A stretch of 64,000 bases of DNA from Ruegeria sp. HKCCD7303 (GTDB taxonomy: Bacteria; Pseudomonadota; Alphaproteobacteria; Rhodobacterales; Rhodobacteraceae). This document shows positions 30,637-39,213 of this stretch, piece after piece. The notes beneath the pieces are model-generated. The model made no database searches and was not told where the DNA came from. It was given only the letters and a program-made list of their open reading frames with translations. Each line of letters begins with the position of its first letter. Positions within the stretch are counted from its first letter, which is position 1. A program made the translations under genes and the position numbers. The stretch is from positions 682,001 to 746,000 of the forward strand of contig NZ_WVRE01000001.1 of NCBI RefSeq assembly GCF_013111185.1, written 5' to 3'.

Positions 30637-31205
30637 CGAAACTGTGCGTGATATTCTTCGTTGGGTACCATTGCGGTCGCGCTGGCCACCCGGTTGGACA
30701 TGTTGAAGAACCCGGTGACATTGGCAATGTCCCAGATATCCCGGTCGGTGAACCCGGCATCGCGCAGTTTCTGGCGGTCAGGTTCTTCAATCTCGGCACT
30801 GGCAGTGGTCATCTTGGCGGCAAAATCCAACATCGCACGTTGACGCGGCTCCAGCGGCGCGACGCGGTAATTCATCACCAGCATCTCACCCAGTTGCGGA
30901 TTACCCGACAGCTGACGCACCGCCGCGCCATGTGCGACCAGACAGTAGAAGCACTTGTTGATCGACGATACCACCACCGCAATCATCTCGCGCTCCAGCT
31001 TGGACAAGCCGCTGTCGGCCAGCATCAGGTCATTGTACATCGCTGTGAAGGCGTTCAGCTTGTCGATGTCGAATGCGTTGGCTTTCAATACGTTCGGCAC
31101 CATTCCCAGCTTTTCGACACAGATATCAAAGTATTTCTGCGTTTCCGGCGGCAGCGGATCGACCATGGGCAGGTTCAGCGCGGTGGGCATGTCTTTCTGT
31201 GTCAC
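30633..31205 (-). CDS. peroxidase-related protein (carboxymuconolactone decarboxylase/AhpD-like)
   Basis: A 190-residue AhpD-fold protein. The catalytic pair is CFYC in REMIAVVVSSINKCFYCLVAHG; the adjacent His fits the AhpD relay. The proton-relay region and length fit the uncharacterised peroxidase-related CMD subfamily. The start is GTG 31205, supported by AGAGG five bases upstream, rather than ATG 31190. Coupled to the OmpA-family gene downstream by a 4-base overlap. Confidence 0.88.
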   Translation of the reverse strand: MTQKDMPTALNLPMVDPLPPETQKYFDICVEKLGMVPNVLKANAFDIDKLNAFTAMYNDLMLADSGLSKLEREMIAVVVSSINKCFYCLVAHGAAVRQLSGNPQLGEMLVMNYRVAPLEPRQRAMLDFAAKMTTASAEIEEPDRQKLRDAGFTDRDIWDIANVTGFFNMSNRVASATAMVPNEEYHAQFR

Positions 31206-31220
31206 GGCGGCCTCTTCAGT

Positions 31221-31931
31221 TCACTCAAGGTGACGGTAATGGTATTCGCCCGCAAGCTCCATCCCGAGTGCGCGATAAAGACCATTGGCTCCCACGTTGG
31301 CCTTGGTGCAGATCACGCTGAGGGTCTGCGTGCCATTGTCCCGCGCCCAGATTGCCGCCGCGCGCATGGTCCAGTGGCCCAGACCTTGGCGGCGATGATC
31401 GGGCAGGATTTCAAGTGCGTGGACCATCGCAACATCCCCGTGCATCGCGACAAATGCTACGCCACTGGGCTTGTCGTTGTGGCGCAACAACAGACTGGTT
31501 TTGGGGCCCTTCGCGCGCGCCATCACCGCTTGGCGTTCTGGCCCAATCCCGGCCGAAGCCCAGATTTCACGCATGATCTCAAGCGGCTCCCAGACCGAGA
31601 AGACCATGATCGGAGGGATCGGTTGATCTGTCAGCAGGTCGACCGGACAGGCATAGATGTTGACCGGGTCCAGAACGCTGTACCCCCGATCAGCCAGTTT
31701 CGCGTCCAGAGCCTCATCACCCGGACGCAGACAGAAAATGCGTTTCTGCCCCATGGCCAGCATCGCGGCTTCGGCGGCGTCAATATCCGCGTCTGTTGCA
31801 GGGCCCAGCGCATTGGCCGCAGACACACGTGACCCACCACCCTGCCCTTCGCGCAGTTGGAACGGGCCAAGTGCCTTGTAGCCTGCGGCGGGCCAAGTGC
31901 CGTCGACAATATCCGCCCAGTTGGCGCTCAA
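31221..31931 (-). CDS. GNAT-family N-acetyltransferase
   Basis: A 236-residue protein. The acetyl-CoA binding signature is VHALEILPDHRRQGLGHWTMRAAAIWARDNG (motif A), and the C-terminal GLYRALGMELAGEYHYR is the usual B motif. An N-terminal domain precedes the GNAT core. Substrate unknown. The start is TTG 31931, overlapping the preceding CinA-like stop as TTGA, so the pair is coupled. Confidence 0.87.
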   Translation of the reverse strand: MSANWADIVDGTWPAAGYKALGPFQLREGQGGGSRVSAANALGPATDADIDAAEAAMLAMGQKRIFCLRPGDEALDAKLADRGYSVLDPVNIYACPVDLLTDQPIPPIMVFSVWEPLEIMREIWASAGIGPERQAVMARAKGPKTSLLLRHNDKPSGVAFVAMHGDVAMVHALEILPDHRRQGLGHWTMRAAAIWARDNGTQTLSVICTKANVGANGLYRALGMELAGEYHYRHLE

Positions 31932-32650
31932 AGCTCCAACTCTTTCGCCAGACGGGTCATCGCCGCATCAATCTGCCCTCCGTCAGTGCCCCGTATCACA
32001 ACGTTGGCACCGAAGGCCCCGTTGATCTGGAACGGATAACAGCCAATGGACAGGTCGCTGAACTCTTCGGCCAAGGCGGACAGGTTTGCGGCAATATCGC
32101 CCTCGCCCCGATCCACGCGCAGAGTTTGCGACAGCAAGGGACTGCCTCCGGTTAACGTTGGCAGAACACTGGCCACCATCGCCTGAAACACCGAAGGCAC
32201 ACCGGCCATCACATGCACGTTCACAAGAGTAAAGCCCGGTGCAGTCGAGACCGGATTGTCGATCAGCGCCGCACCATCGGGAATGCGGGCCATGCGCAGG
32301 CGGGCGGCATTCAGCTCCAACCCCGATTTGTCGTAATGCGCCTGCAACAGCGCCCGCGCGTCATCCCGAATATCAATCGGCGTGTCGAAGGCCCGCGCGA
32401 TGCAATCGGCGGTGATATCGTCATGTGTCGGACCGATGCCGCCACTGGTAAAGACGGTGTCATAGGCGTCTGATAGTGCTTTGACCGCCGCTTCGATGGC
32501 GGGGGCGTCATCGCTGACAATGCGCACTTCTTTCAGGTCGATGCCGTGTTTGGTCAGCTCCTGCGCCAGAAAGTGCATGTTGGCATCACGGGTGCGGCCG
32601 GACAGGATTTCATCCCCGATCACCAGCATTGCTGCAGTTGGATTGGCCAT
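31928..32650 (-). CDS. molybdopterin-binding (MoaB/CinA N-terminal-like) protein
   Basis: A 240-residue protein matching the CinA N-terminal half: MLVIGDEILSGRTRDANMHFLAQEL, DTVFTSGGIGPTHDDITADCIA and VHVMAGVPSVFQAMV. It lacks the C-terminal nicotinamide mononucleotide deamidase domain of full CinA. Proteins of this group hydrolyse ADP-ribose or bind molybdopterin-like molecules; the activity here is not certain. Divergent from sfsA. Confidence 0.88.
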   Translation of the reverse strand: MANPTAAMLVIGDEILSGRTRDANMHFLAQELTKHGIDLKEVRIVSDDAPAIEAAVKALSDAYDTVFTSGGIGPTHDDITADCIARAFDTPIDIRDDARALLQAHYDKSGLELNAARLRMARIPDGAALIDNPVSTAPGFTLVNVHVMAGVPSVFQAMVASVLPTLTGGSPLLSQTLRVDRGEGDIAANLSALAEEFSDLSIGCYPFQINGAFGANVVIRGTDGGQIDAAMTRLAKELEL

Positions 32651-32700
32651 GGCGCTCTCCCCTCTTGATCGTTCTCAGGGGCAGGTATAGGCCCTGAACC

Positions 32701-33396
32701 ATGCGATTTGAAACCCCTCTTGTCCCCGCCCGCCTGATCCGCCGCTACAAACGCTTTCTGGCTGATTGCACGCTGGAAGACGGGCAAGAGGTTACGGCCC
32801 ATTGCGCCAATCCGGGATCGATGATGGGGCTGGCTGAACCGGGCGAGAAAATCTGGCTGGAACCCAATGACGACCCCAAGAAAAAGCTGAAATACGGCTG
32901 GCGTTTGGTGGATCACGAAAACGGGCATTTCACCGGCGTTGACACCTCGGTTCCCAATCGCGCCTTAAGGGCAGCGCTTGAAGCCGGTGAGATTGCAGAA
33001 CTGGCCGCCTATGACACCGTCCGGCCCGAAGTGAAATACGGCGAAAACAGCCGCATCGATTTCCTGCTGACCGGGCCGGGCCTGCCCGACGCTTATGTCG
33101 AGGTCAAAAGCGTGACCCTCTCGCGCCAGCCCGGCCTGGCCGAGTTTCCCGACAGTGTCACGGCACGCGGCACAAAGCATCTGGGCGAGCTGGCAGCCAT
33201 GGCCGCGCAAGGACACCGCGCGATCATGCTGTATCTGGTCCAGCGTACCGATTGCGACAGGTTTGCGCTGGCGGCTGATATTGACCCGGCCTATGCGGCG
33301 GCGTTTGAAACAGCACAGGCGCAGGGGGTGGAACGATTGGTGTATGGGACAGAGATTTCACCCTTGGGCGTCGCAGTCTTACCCAAACCGATCTAG
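32701..33396 (+). CDS. sfsA: sugar fermentation stimulation protein homologue SfsA
   Basis: A 231-residue SfsA-family protein with LIRRYKRFLADCTLEDGQEVTAHCANPGSM, the conserved YVEVKSVTLSR nuclease-like segment, FPDSVTARGTKHL and the C-terminal FAPAxxID-like region. It has an endonuclease-like fold and DNA-binding reports; a role in sugar fermentation is historical. ATG 32701 directly follows the CinA-like start region. Confidence 0.93.
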   Translation: MRFETPLVPARLIRRYKRFLADCTLEDGQEVTAHCANPGSMMGLAEPGEKIWLEPNDDPKKKLKYGWRLVDHENGHFTGVDTSVPNRALRAALEAGEIAELAAYDTVRPEVKYGENSRIDFLLTGPGLPDAYVEVKSVTLSRQPGLAEFPDSVTARGTKHLGELAAMAAQGHRAIMLYLVQRTDCDRFALAADIDPAYAAAFETAQAQGVERLVYGTEISPLGVAVLPKPI

Positions 33397-33563
33397 AGGC
33401 CATTCAGCAGCACCCGCCAGAAACAAGATAACCTAGCGTCTCGGGTCAAACCTAAAGCTCACTATAAATATTCTTAAAACGCTATTTGTTGATTCATATC
33501 AAGGTTAATGAGCATACAAAAAGCTTTGCTATTCAGCACGACAATTTCGAGGGGAGATTTGTC

Positions 33564-33938
33564 ATGCGATACAAAGCCATTGGTATGACCGTTCTGTGCG
33601 CCGCACTCCTATACACGGCCTCTTGCTCGGGCATGAGTTACGCGATGAAGACATATGGCGACGTCGACCCAATAAACTTCGAAGCCTTTGGCAGAACCTG
33701 GCGCGTCTTCGACAAGCCTGAAAGCGGCTTGATTATGCTGACGCCCAGCTTGGGAGATGCGGCATTGGCAGGTGCCGCCAAAGGGGCAACATTCGGCTTG
33801 GCTGGCAGTATGGACCCCACGCAGTTGGTCTTTCAATCGGCGGCGGCAGAGTACCTGAAGTCAACCGGCAGAACATGTGACATCCGTTCTGCCCAACTGG
33901 TCATCGACCCTCAGTGGGAGTTCACCTATACCTGCTGA
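33564..33938 (+). CDS. small exported protein, possible lipoprotein, function unknown
   Basis: A 124-residue protein. ATG 33564 (MRYKAIGM) has GGGGAGA six bases upstream. The N-terminus has a hydrophobic stretch ending in YTASCSG, a weak lipobox, so lipidation is uncertain. AALAGAAKGATFGLAGS suggests a flexible Gly/Ala segment, and two Cys at the end (CDI, YTC) could form a disulfide. Not a recognised family. The stop lies 47 bases before the next small lipoprotein gene. Confidence 0.6.
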   Translation: MRYKAIGMTVLCAALLYTASCSGMSYAMKTYGDVDPINFEAFGRTWRVFDKPESGLIMLTPSLGDAALAGAAKGATFGLAGSMDPTQLVFQSAAAEYLKSTGRTCDIRSAQLVIDPQWEFTYTC

Positions 33939-33984
33939 GCCTTCGCGAAACTGTCGCCTTATGTCAGAAATCACGGAGTTCAGC

Positions 33985-34335
33985 ATGCAAAAAAATTTAG
34001 TCACATTGGCCGTCCTTCTCGCCGTCACCGCGTGCGCGGAACAACCAAGTTCGATTGCACCGGTTCCAATCGGAGACGTCTATAACGACGTATCTTGCGC
34101 AAAGGCACGACAACTCTACCAACAAGAGGTTGCCAGAGTGCCTGCCTTGGTTTCCGCACAAAAACAAGCGGTTGCTGGTGACGCTGTCGGCGTGCTGTTA
34201 ATCGGCGTTCCTGTATCCAGTTTATCTGGGGATGATTTGGAGGGCGAAATAGCCGCGACCAAGGGCAAATTGATCGCACTGTCCGCTCGTTTGGAAGTTT
34301 GCGGCACTCCACCCCCGAAAATAGCGTGGGATTGA
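33985..34335 (+). CDS. small lipoprotein, function unknown
   Basis: A 116-residue protein starting at ATG 33985 (MQKNLVTL), preceded by GGAG. The signal peptide ends at the lipobox VTAC-AEQ, so the mature protein starts with lipidated Cys and is probably anchored in the outer membrane. The mature domain has a helical part (KARQLYQQEVARVPALVSAQKQAV) and a Cys near the end. No known family recognised. Tandem with the preceding small exported gene. Confidence 0.65.
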   Translation: MQKNLVTLAVLLAVTACAEQPSSIAPVPIGDVYNDVSCAKARQLYQQEVARVPALVSAQKQAVAGDAVGVLLIGVPVSSLSGDDLEGEIAATKGKLIALSARLEVCGTPPPKIAWD

Positions 34336-34500
34336 GCCTGTCGCGACATAGGGTCGTAGTAATGGCATGAGAGAGCGGCTGTTGAAACTGATAAGCCGTC
34401 GAGCTACTTCGCTGAAAGAGTGTGACCCTGCGCCCTCTGGTACTTTCTGCACAAGCAGCGTAAAAGGAATGCTGCGCGAAACATTTGGAGCTTAGCGTCG

Positions 34501-35313
34501 ATGAAAGAACATCGTGGCCGCCTGACCAAAGACGGCATCCGCATCTATGAACAAAGCGACTTTGCCGGAATGCACGCGGCAGGGGCTTTGGCGGCACGCA
34601 TTCTGGATGATATTGCAGAACACGTCTTTCCCGGCCAGACCACTGGCGCGATTGACGGGCTGATCACGCAGATGGTCGAAGACGCAGGCGCAACTTCGGC
34701 CACGATTGGCTACAAAGGCTATCAGCACGCCAGCTGCATCAGCGTCAATCACGTCGTTTGCCATGGCATTCCGGGTGAAAAAAAGCTGAAGGATGGCGAC
34801 ATCCTGAACATCGACGTGACTGTGATCGTCGATGGCTGGTTCGGCGACACCTCGCGTATGTATGTGGCCGGTAAATTGCCCCGCAAGGCGGAACGGCTGA
34901 TCCAAGTGACCCATGACGCGCTGTTCAAGGGCATCGAGATGGTCAAGCCCGGCAACACTTTCGGTGATATTGGCCACGCCATTCAGGCTTATGTAGAAGC
35001 GCACCGGATGAGCGTTGTGCGTGATTTTTGTGGCCACGGTCTGGGCCGCGTGTTCCACGCGCCGCCCAACGTTCTGCACTATGGCCGTCCGGGCACTGGC
35101 GCGATTCTGGAAGAGGGTATGTTCTTTACCATCGAACCGATGGTCAACTTGGGCCGTCCTGAAACCAAGACACTGGCCGACGACTGGACCGCCGTGACCC
35201 GCGACAAGTCACTGTCGGCACAGTTCGAGCATTCGGTGGGTGTCACAGCGGATGGGGTCGAGATTTTTACACTCTCGCCGGGCGACAAGTTCCACCCGAC
35301 CTATTCCTCCTGA
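34501..35313 (+). CDS. map: type I methionine aminopeptidase
   Basis: A 270-residue cytosolic metalloenzyme removing initiator Met. Metal ligands are found in GDILNIDVTVIVDGWFGDTSRMY (two Asp), FCGHGLGRVFH (His), MFFTIEPMV (Glu) and the C-terminal FEHSVGVT (Glu). The N-terminal RLTKDGIRIYEQSDFAGMHAAG is bacterial type I. It overlaps the convergent small gene at 35301 by 13 bases. Confidence 0.96.
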   Translation: MKEHRGRLTKDGIRIYEQSDFAGMHAAGALAARILDDIAEHVFPGQTTGAIDGLITQMVEDAGATSATIGYKGYQHASCISVNHVVCHGIPGEKKLKDGDILNIDVTVIVDGWFGDTSRMYVAGKLPRKAERLIQVTHDALFKGIEMVKPGNTFGDIGHAIQAYVEAHRMSVVRDFCGHGLGRVFHAPPNVLHYGRPGTGAILEEGMFFTIEPMVNLGRPETKTLADDWTAVTRDKSLSAQFEHSVGVTADGVEIFTLSPGDKFHPTYSS

Positions 35314-35480
35314 TCGACCGCCTGTTCGCGCATCACTTTCAGCAGCATCGTCTCTGCCCCCCACGGCGTCACCGCGTCGTGGATGAAAACAGGCGCGCGC
35401 ATGGGTTTGCGCTCGGGGCCGGTCGAGGCTTCGGCGTCGTGGGAAAACGTCCAACTAAAGGGTGTCAGGGCGCGGTCCAT
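35301..35480 (-). CDS. small uncharacterised protein, 59 residues
   Basis: A complete reading frame ATG 35480 to TAG 35301, in phase with native-looking codon use. The sequence has SWTFSHDAEASTGPERKPMRAPVFIHDAV and then a C-terminal helix GAETMLLKVMREQAVDQEE. It is 25 bases downstream of the HAD gene on the same strand and overlaps the end of map by 13 bases. No Shine-Dalgarno is obvious. I do not recognise a family. Too short for most gene predictions. Confidence 0.5.
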   Translation of the reverse strand: MDRALTPFSWTFSHDAEASTGPERKPMRAPVFIHDAVTPWGAETMLLKVMREQAVDQEE

Positions 35481-35505
35481 GCCTGCACCTTAGCACAACA
35501 AAGGG

Positions 35506-36135
35506 TCAGAGTCCCAACAACTGGTGCGCTTGTGACATGTGCGTGATTACTTCGGCACCCAGATCTGCCAGCCTGCCGCCATGCGGTGCGTAGGCCAAAC
35601 AGCGCATACCCGCCCGGGTGGCCGCAGTGACGCCGTTCTCGCTGTCTTCAATAACCACCGGGGCGTTTGCTTCGAAGTGCTGAGCGGCCAGCTTGAACAT
35701 CCTTGGGTCCGGTTTGCCAGTTCCCAGAACATGAGCCGAGAACATAACGTCCTTGAACCGGTCCCAGAGCCCATTCTGACCCAGGGTGATCTTCATCTTG
35801 TCCGGGCTGCCGTTTGACGCAACGCAGAACGGGATGCCGTTTTGATCCAATGCCACCAACAATTCGGAAACACCAGGCACCAAAGGAACCCCTTTGCGAA
35901 GTCGGTCATAGGTTTCAGCATAGATCTGATCCACCCAGTCATCGGGTAAATCGGCACCCATGCTGCGTGCCTTGTCGCGCACCCCGACCATTGTTCCGCC
36001 TACAAACAGCGACATGCATTCAGGCAGTGTCAGGTGCAGGTCATAGCCAGCTAGATTTTCAACCAGCACCTGGTTCGAGATCACTTCGCTGTCTACCAGA
36101 ACGCCATCGCAATCAAAAATCACCAGATCATGCAT
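35506..36135 (-). CDS. HAD-superfamily hydrolase (phosphoglycolate phosphatase-like)
   Basis: A 209-residue HAD phosphatase. Motif I is DCDGVLVDSE (nucleophile Asp), motif II Ser in CVASNGS, motif III Lys in GTGKPDPRMF and motif IV in VVIEDSENGV. The cap position and the pattern resemble beta-phosphoglucomutase/phosphatase members; the substrate is not determined. Starts 8 bases inside the rsmD 3' end. Confidence 0.9.
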   Translation of the reverse strand: MHDLVIFDCDGVLVDSEVISNQVLVENLAGYDLHLTLPECMSLFVGGTMVGVRDKARSMGADLPDDWVDQIYAETYDRLRKGVPLVPGVSELLVALDQNGIPFCVASNGSPDKMKITLGQNGLWDRFKDVMFSAHVLGTGKPDPRMFKLAAQHFEANAPVVIEDSENGVTAATRAGMRCLAYAPHGGRLADLGAEVITHMSQAHQLLGL

Positions 36136-36691
36136 CCGGTTCGTCTTTCCATATCAAAGAGATATACGTGTCGCCATATTTCCGACTGCCCTGCAACGTG
36201 AACCCGGCAGGTGGCTGCATCGGAGCATTTTCTTCCCAAACCAGTAAGGCGTCATCAGCGACCCATCCACCGGCGGTTATTGCGGTCACTGCCTTTTGGC
36301 CCAACGCTTTGCCGTAGGGGGGGTCCAGAAAGATCAGATCATATGGGGCCTTCGGGTTGTCGCCCAGCCGGGTGGCATCGCGGCGGACCAGATCGGTACG
36401 CTCGGCGCTGTGGGTCAGGTCGATATTCTTGCGGATTAGCCCTTGGGCCACACGTCCGTCATCAACAAAGGTGACATGAGACGCACCACGCGACAGCGCC
36501 TCAAGCCCCAGCGCCCCGGTTCCTGCGAACAGATCCAGCACGCGCAGGCCGTCAAAATCGATCTGGTGGGTCAGGACGTTGAAAAGACTTTCGCGCACAC
36601 GGTCAGTGGTGGGGCGCAGATGTGCCCCCGCATCCCCTTTGCCGACCGAGGCCAAGGCGCGGCCTCGGAACTCTCCGGCGATGATTCTCAC
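36128..36691 (-). CDS. rsmD: 16S rRNA (guanine-966-N2)-methyltransferase RsmD
   Basis: A 187-residue SAM-dependent methyltransferase of the 30S subunit (m2G966). MRIIAGEFRGRAL, RPTTDRVRESLFNVL, the SAM site VLDLFAGTGALGLEALSRG and catalytic DPPY (FLDPPYGKAL) are diagnostic. The start is GTG 36691, overlapping the ferredoxin reductase stop as GTGA. Confidence 0.95.
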   Translation of the reverse strand: MRIIAGEFRGRALASVGKGDAGAHLRPTTDRVRESLFNVLTHQIDFDGLRVLDLFAGTGALGLEALSRGASHVTFVDDGRVAQGLIRKNIDLTHSAERTDLVRRDATRLGDNPKAPYDLIFLDPPYGKALGQKAVTAITAGGWVADDALLVWEENAPMQPPAGFTLQGSRKYGDTYISLIWKDEPDA

Positions 36692-37899
36692 GCTTTAAGC
36701 AGCGGCTTCAGGTCCGCGTCCGGATCCGCCACGATGGCCGGATCGGCCGTCTTGCCTGCGTCGATCAAGCGTTTGCCGACCATATACGCGCGGGGATCGT
36801 TCATTGCGTCCACAGCTATCAACTGATCGCCCTTGTAATACCAGAAGGACACGGTCTGCCCTTCGCCCTTGCGGGTCACAACGCGGTCATATCCGGTGTT
36901 CAGACCGGCGATCTGCAGTTTGACGTCATACTGGTCCGACCAGAACCATGGGGTCGCCACATAATCCCGGGCCTCGCCCAGCATGTTCTGCGCGACGATC
37001 TCGGCCTGATCGATGGCGTTAGGCACACTCTCTAGCCTGATCCGGCCTTCACCGTGTGGAAACGAGGCACAATCGCCTGCCGCCCAGATTGACGGATCCG
37101 AAGTGCGGCCATGGGCATCGGTCTTGATACCATTGTCCACCTCAAGCCCCGCCATCTCGGCCAATTGGGTTGCGGGCGCGATGCCGACACCAACCACGAC
37201 AAAGTCAACCTCAAGCTCGGTGCCGTCGGTAAGCAGGGCCCCCGTCACCTTTCCGTTTTTGCCAATCAGCCGATCCAACCCGACGCCTTCGCGAATGTCC
37301 GCACCATACTCGCTGTGCAATGCACGGAAATAGTCGCTGGTCTCGGGTGCTGCAACCCGTTGTAGAATACGGTCTGCCATCTCGACCAGAGTCACCTTGA
37401 CGCCTCGCTTGGCGCAGACGGCTGCGGCCTCAAGCCCGATATAGCCACCCCCCACGATCAACGCACGAGCACCTTCAGTGACCTTGGGCTCCATATCGTC
37501 GATATGCGCCAGATCGCGCACCACATGCACACCTTCCAGGTCACCACCAATTGCCGCGGGCAGACGGCGCGGATCGGACCCGGTGGTCAGCGCCAGTTCG
37601 TCGTAAGAAATGACTTCGTCCCCCAACGTCACAGTCTTGGCTTGCGGATCGATGCCCGTGACGCGCTGGCCCAGACGCAGGGTGATGTTGTTCTCGGCAT
37701 AGAAACTCTCGGGCCGCAGGAACAGGCGCTCCAGCTCCATCTCGCCCAGCAGGTATGCTTTGGACAAAGGCGGGCGCTGATAGGGCAAATGCGGTTCAGC
37801 GCCGACAAGGGTGATGTCCCCGTCGAACCCATCCTTGCGCAAACGCGCCACCAAAGATGCACCCGCCTGACCGGCACCGATCACGACAATATGGCTCAT
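36688..37899 (-). CDS. FAD-dependent ferredoxin/rubredoxin reductase-like oxidoreductase
   Basis: A 403-residue flavoprotein of the putidaredoxin-reductase type. FAD site VVIGAGQAGASLVARLR, NAD site ALIVGGGYIGLEAAAVCAK, and second FAD motif IWAAGDCASFPH are seen. It should pass electrons from NAD(P)H to a ferredoxin or rubredoxin; no such partner gene is in the window. Translationally coupled to rsmD downstream. Confidence 0.9.
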   Translation of the reverse strand: MSHIVVIGAGQAGASLVARLRKDGFDGDITLVGAEPHLPYQRPPLSKAYLLGEMELERLFLRPESFYAENNITLRLGQRVTGIDPQAKTVTLGDEVISYDELALTTGSDPRRLPAAIGGDLEGVHVVRDLAHIDDMEPKVTEGARALIVGGGYIGLEAAAVCAKRGVKVTLVEMADRILQRVAAPETSDYFRALHSEYGADIREGVGLDRLIGKNGKVTGALLTDGTELEVDFVVVGVGIAPATQLAEMAGLEVDNGIKTDAHGRTSDPSIWAAGDCASFPHGEGRIRLESVPNAIDQAEIVAQNMLGEARDYVATPWFWSDQYDVKLQIAGLNTGYDRVVTRKGEGQTVSFWYYKGDQLIAVDAMNDPRAYMVGKRLIDAGKTADPAIVADPDADLKPLLKA

Positions 37900-37998
37900 G
37901 TTTTGCCCACCCTGCAGTTTTCCCGTGGTCTCCGTGTTTGGACCACCTATATTGCGGCTAAGCCCAATTCTGCAAATCCAAACAACAGGAGCTGAAAA

Positions 37999-38484
37999 AT
38001 GATTTCAACAGGAGACGCCCTTCCCGAAGCGACACTGACCCAGATGGGCGCGGACGGGCCGGAAGAGGTTCGGATTTCAGAAAAGACCAAGGGCCGCAAA
38101 GTGGTGATCTTTGCTGTTCCTGGGGCGTTTACACCGACATGCCATTCCGCGCATGTACCCAGCTTCATGCGGACGAAAGATCAGTTCGACGCCAAAGGCG
38201 TAGACGAAATCATCTGCATTTCGGTCAACGACCCCTTTGTCATGAAAGCTTGGGGCGAAGCCACCGGCGCGTCTGACGCCGGTCTGACCATGCTGGCAGA
38301 TGCCGCATCAGAATTCACCAAAGCCATCGGCATGGATTTCGACGCCCCGCCCGCCGGTCTGATTGCCCGGTCCAAACGCTATGCCATGCTGGTTGAGGAC
38401 GGCAAAGTCACTGCCTTGAACCTGGAAGAAAACCCGGGCGCATGCGAAATCTCTGCCGGTGAAGGCCTGCTGGACGTCATCTGA
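37999..38484 (+). CDS. Prx5-type peroxiredoxin
   Basis: A 161-residue AhpE/Prx5-family thiol peroxidase. VVIFAVPGAFTPTCHSAHVPSF carries the peroxidatic Cys (near residue 49), with the Prx5 signature and compact length. A second Cys close to the C-terminus (PGACEIS) could act as resolving Cys. A GC-rich stem-loop follows the stop. Confidence 0.94.
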   Translation: MISTGDALPEATLTQMGADGPEEVRISEKTKGRKVVIFAVPGAFTPTCHSAHVPSFMRTKDQFDAKGVDEIICISVNDPFVMKAWGEATGASDAGLTMLADAASEFTKAIGMDFDAPPAGLIARSKRYAMLVEDGKVTALNLEENPGACEISAGEGLLDVI

Positions 38485-38492
38485 TAGAGTTC

Positions 38493-38512
38493 GGCCCCGG
38501 TTTTTCGGGGCC
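38493..38512 (+). terminator. stem-loop after the Prx5 gene
   Basis: Seven-base GC-rich stem GGCCCCG/CGGGGCC around GTTTTT. No T run follows, so it may be a weak or factor-aided terminator. Confidence 0.5.
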
Positions 38513-38585
38513 ATCAAAACCCAAATTAACTTGATGCTCTTCCCTAATGCGCGAATACTTGATCCAGGCGTTTGGGGAGTTCTTT

Positions 38586-38831
38586 ATGACACTTAAGACA
38601 TTTTCACTTATCCTGACCGGCTCCGCCATTCTAGCATCCTGCGGACCGGCACCCACCCCACAGCAACAAGCCGCGCGCCAACACGAGATCGCGTGCCTGG
38701 GCGGAACTTTGGGCGGTGCGTTGATCGGTGGCGCCATCGGCAATCAATTTGGTGGCGGGTCGGGCAAGACAATCCTTACCGCTGCGGGTGCCGCGGCTGG
38801 TGGCTTTGAAGGCCAGAGATTTGCATGCTGA
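38586..38831 (+). CDS. small glycine-zipper lipoprotein
   Basis: An 81-residue protein. ATG 38586 has GGGGAG upstream; the lipobox ILASC is at 15-19. After a Pro/Gln linker a glycine zipper GGTLGGALIGGAIGNQFGGG (about 51-70) resembles the Rickettsia 17-kDa antigen type, an outer-membrane lipoprotein with a membrane-inserted helix pair. It opens a cluster of three small exported genes. Confidence 0.78.
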   Translation: MTLKTFSLILTGSAILASCGPAPTPQQQAARQHEIACLGGTLGGALIGGAIGNQFGGGSGKTILTAAGAAAGGFEGQRFAC

Positions 38832-38842
38832 AAGGGTCAACC

Positions 38843-39190
38843 ATGACACGCGGAATTATCATACTCATGATCACATTTCTGACCTCGGCAGCCGCCGCCG
38901 AAACCGTTGCAGAGCTGCATGAAAAAGAACTGAACGCCATTGATGCGAATAATGACGGGTTCTTATCAAAAGACGAGTTCGACGCATTCTCGGACTATGC
39001 ATTTCAGGCCATGGATGAAGACAAAAACGGCACCCTGGGCCTGGAAGAGGCCAAACCGTTTCTGGACATCAAGCAGTTTCAGAATGTTGACCGCAACAAA
39101 GACAGCTTTATCTCAAGAGCGGAATATGATGCTCAGATGGATGAGGACTTCAACACGGCGGATCAGGATGGCAATGGCCAACTGGATTAA
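38843..39190 (+). CDS. exported EF-hand calcium-binding protein
   Basis: A 115-residue protein with a signal peptide (residues 1-19, ending SAAAA). There are three full EF-hand loops: D34 to E45 (DANNDGFLSKDE), D58 to E69 (DEDKNGTLGLEE) and D83 to E94 (DRNKDSFISRAE), with invariant Asp at 1 and Glu at 12. A fourth, DQDGNGQLD at 107-115, stops at loop position 9. AAAGGG precedes ATG 38843. Ca2+ storage or sensing in the periplasm is inferred; the role is unknown. Confidence 0.85.
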   Translation: MTRGIIILMITFLTSAAAAETVAELHEKELNAIDANNDGFLSKDEFDAFSDYAFQAMDEDKNGTLGLEEAKPFLDIKQFQNVDRNKDSFISRAEYDAQMDEDFNTADQDGNGQLD

Positions 39191-39213
39191 GCCTGTCACG
39201 ACAGGAGCTTGGT

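Noticed and set aside
30570-31832. A 420-codon open frame on the plus strand
   Set aside because: It lies opposite the peroxidase-related and GNAT genes, which have clear families; the plus frame has no recognisable domain.
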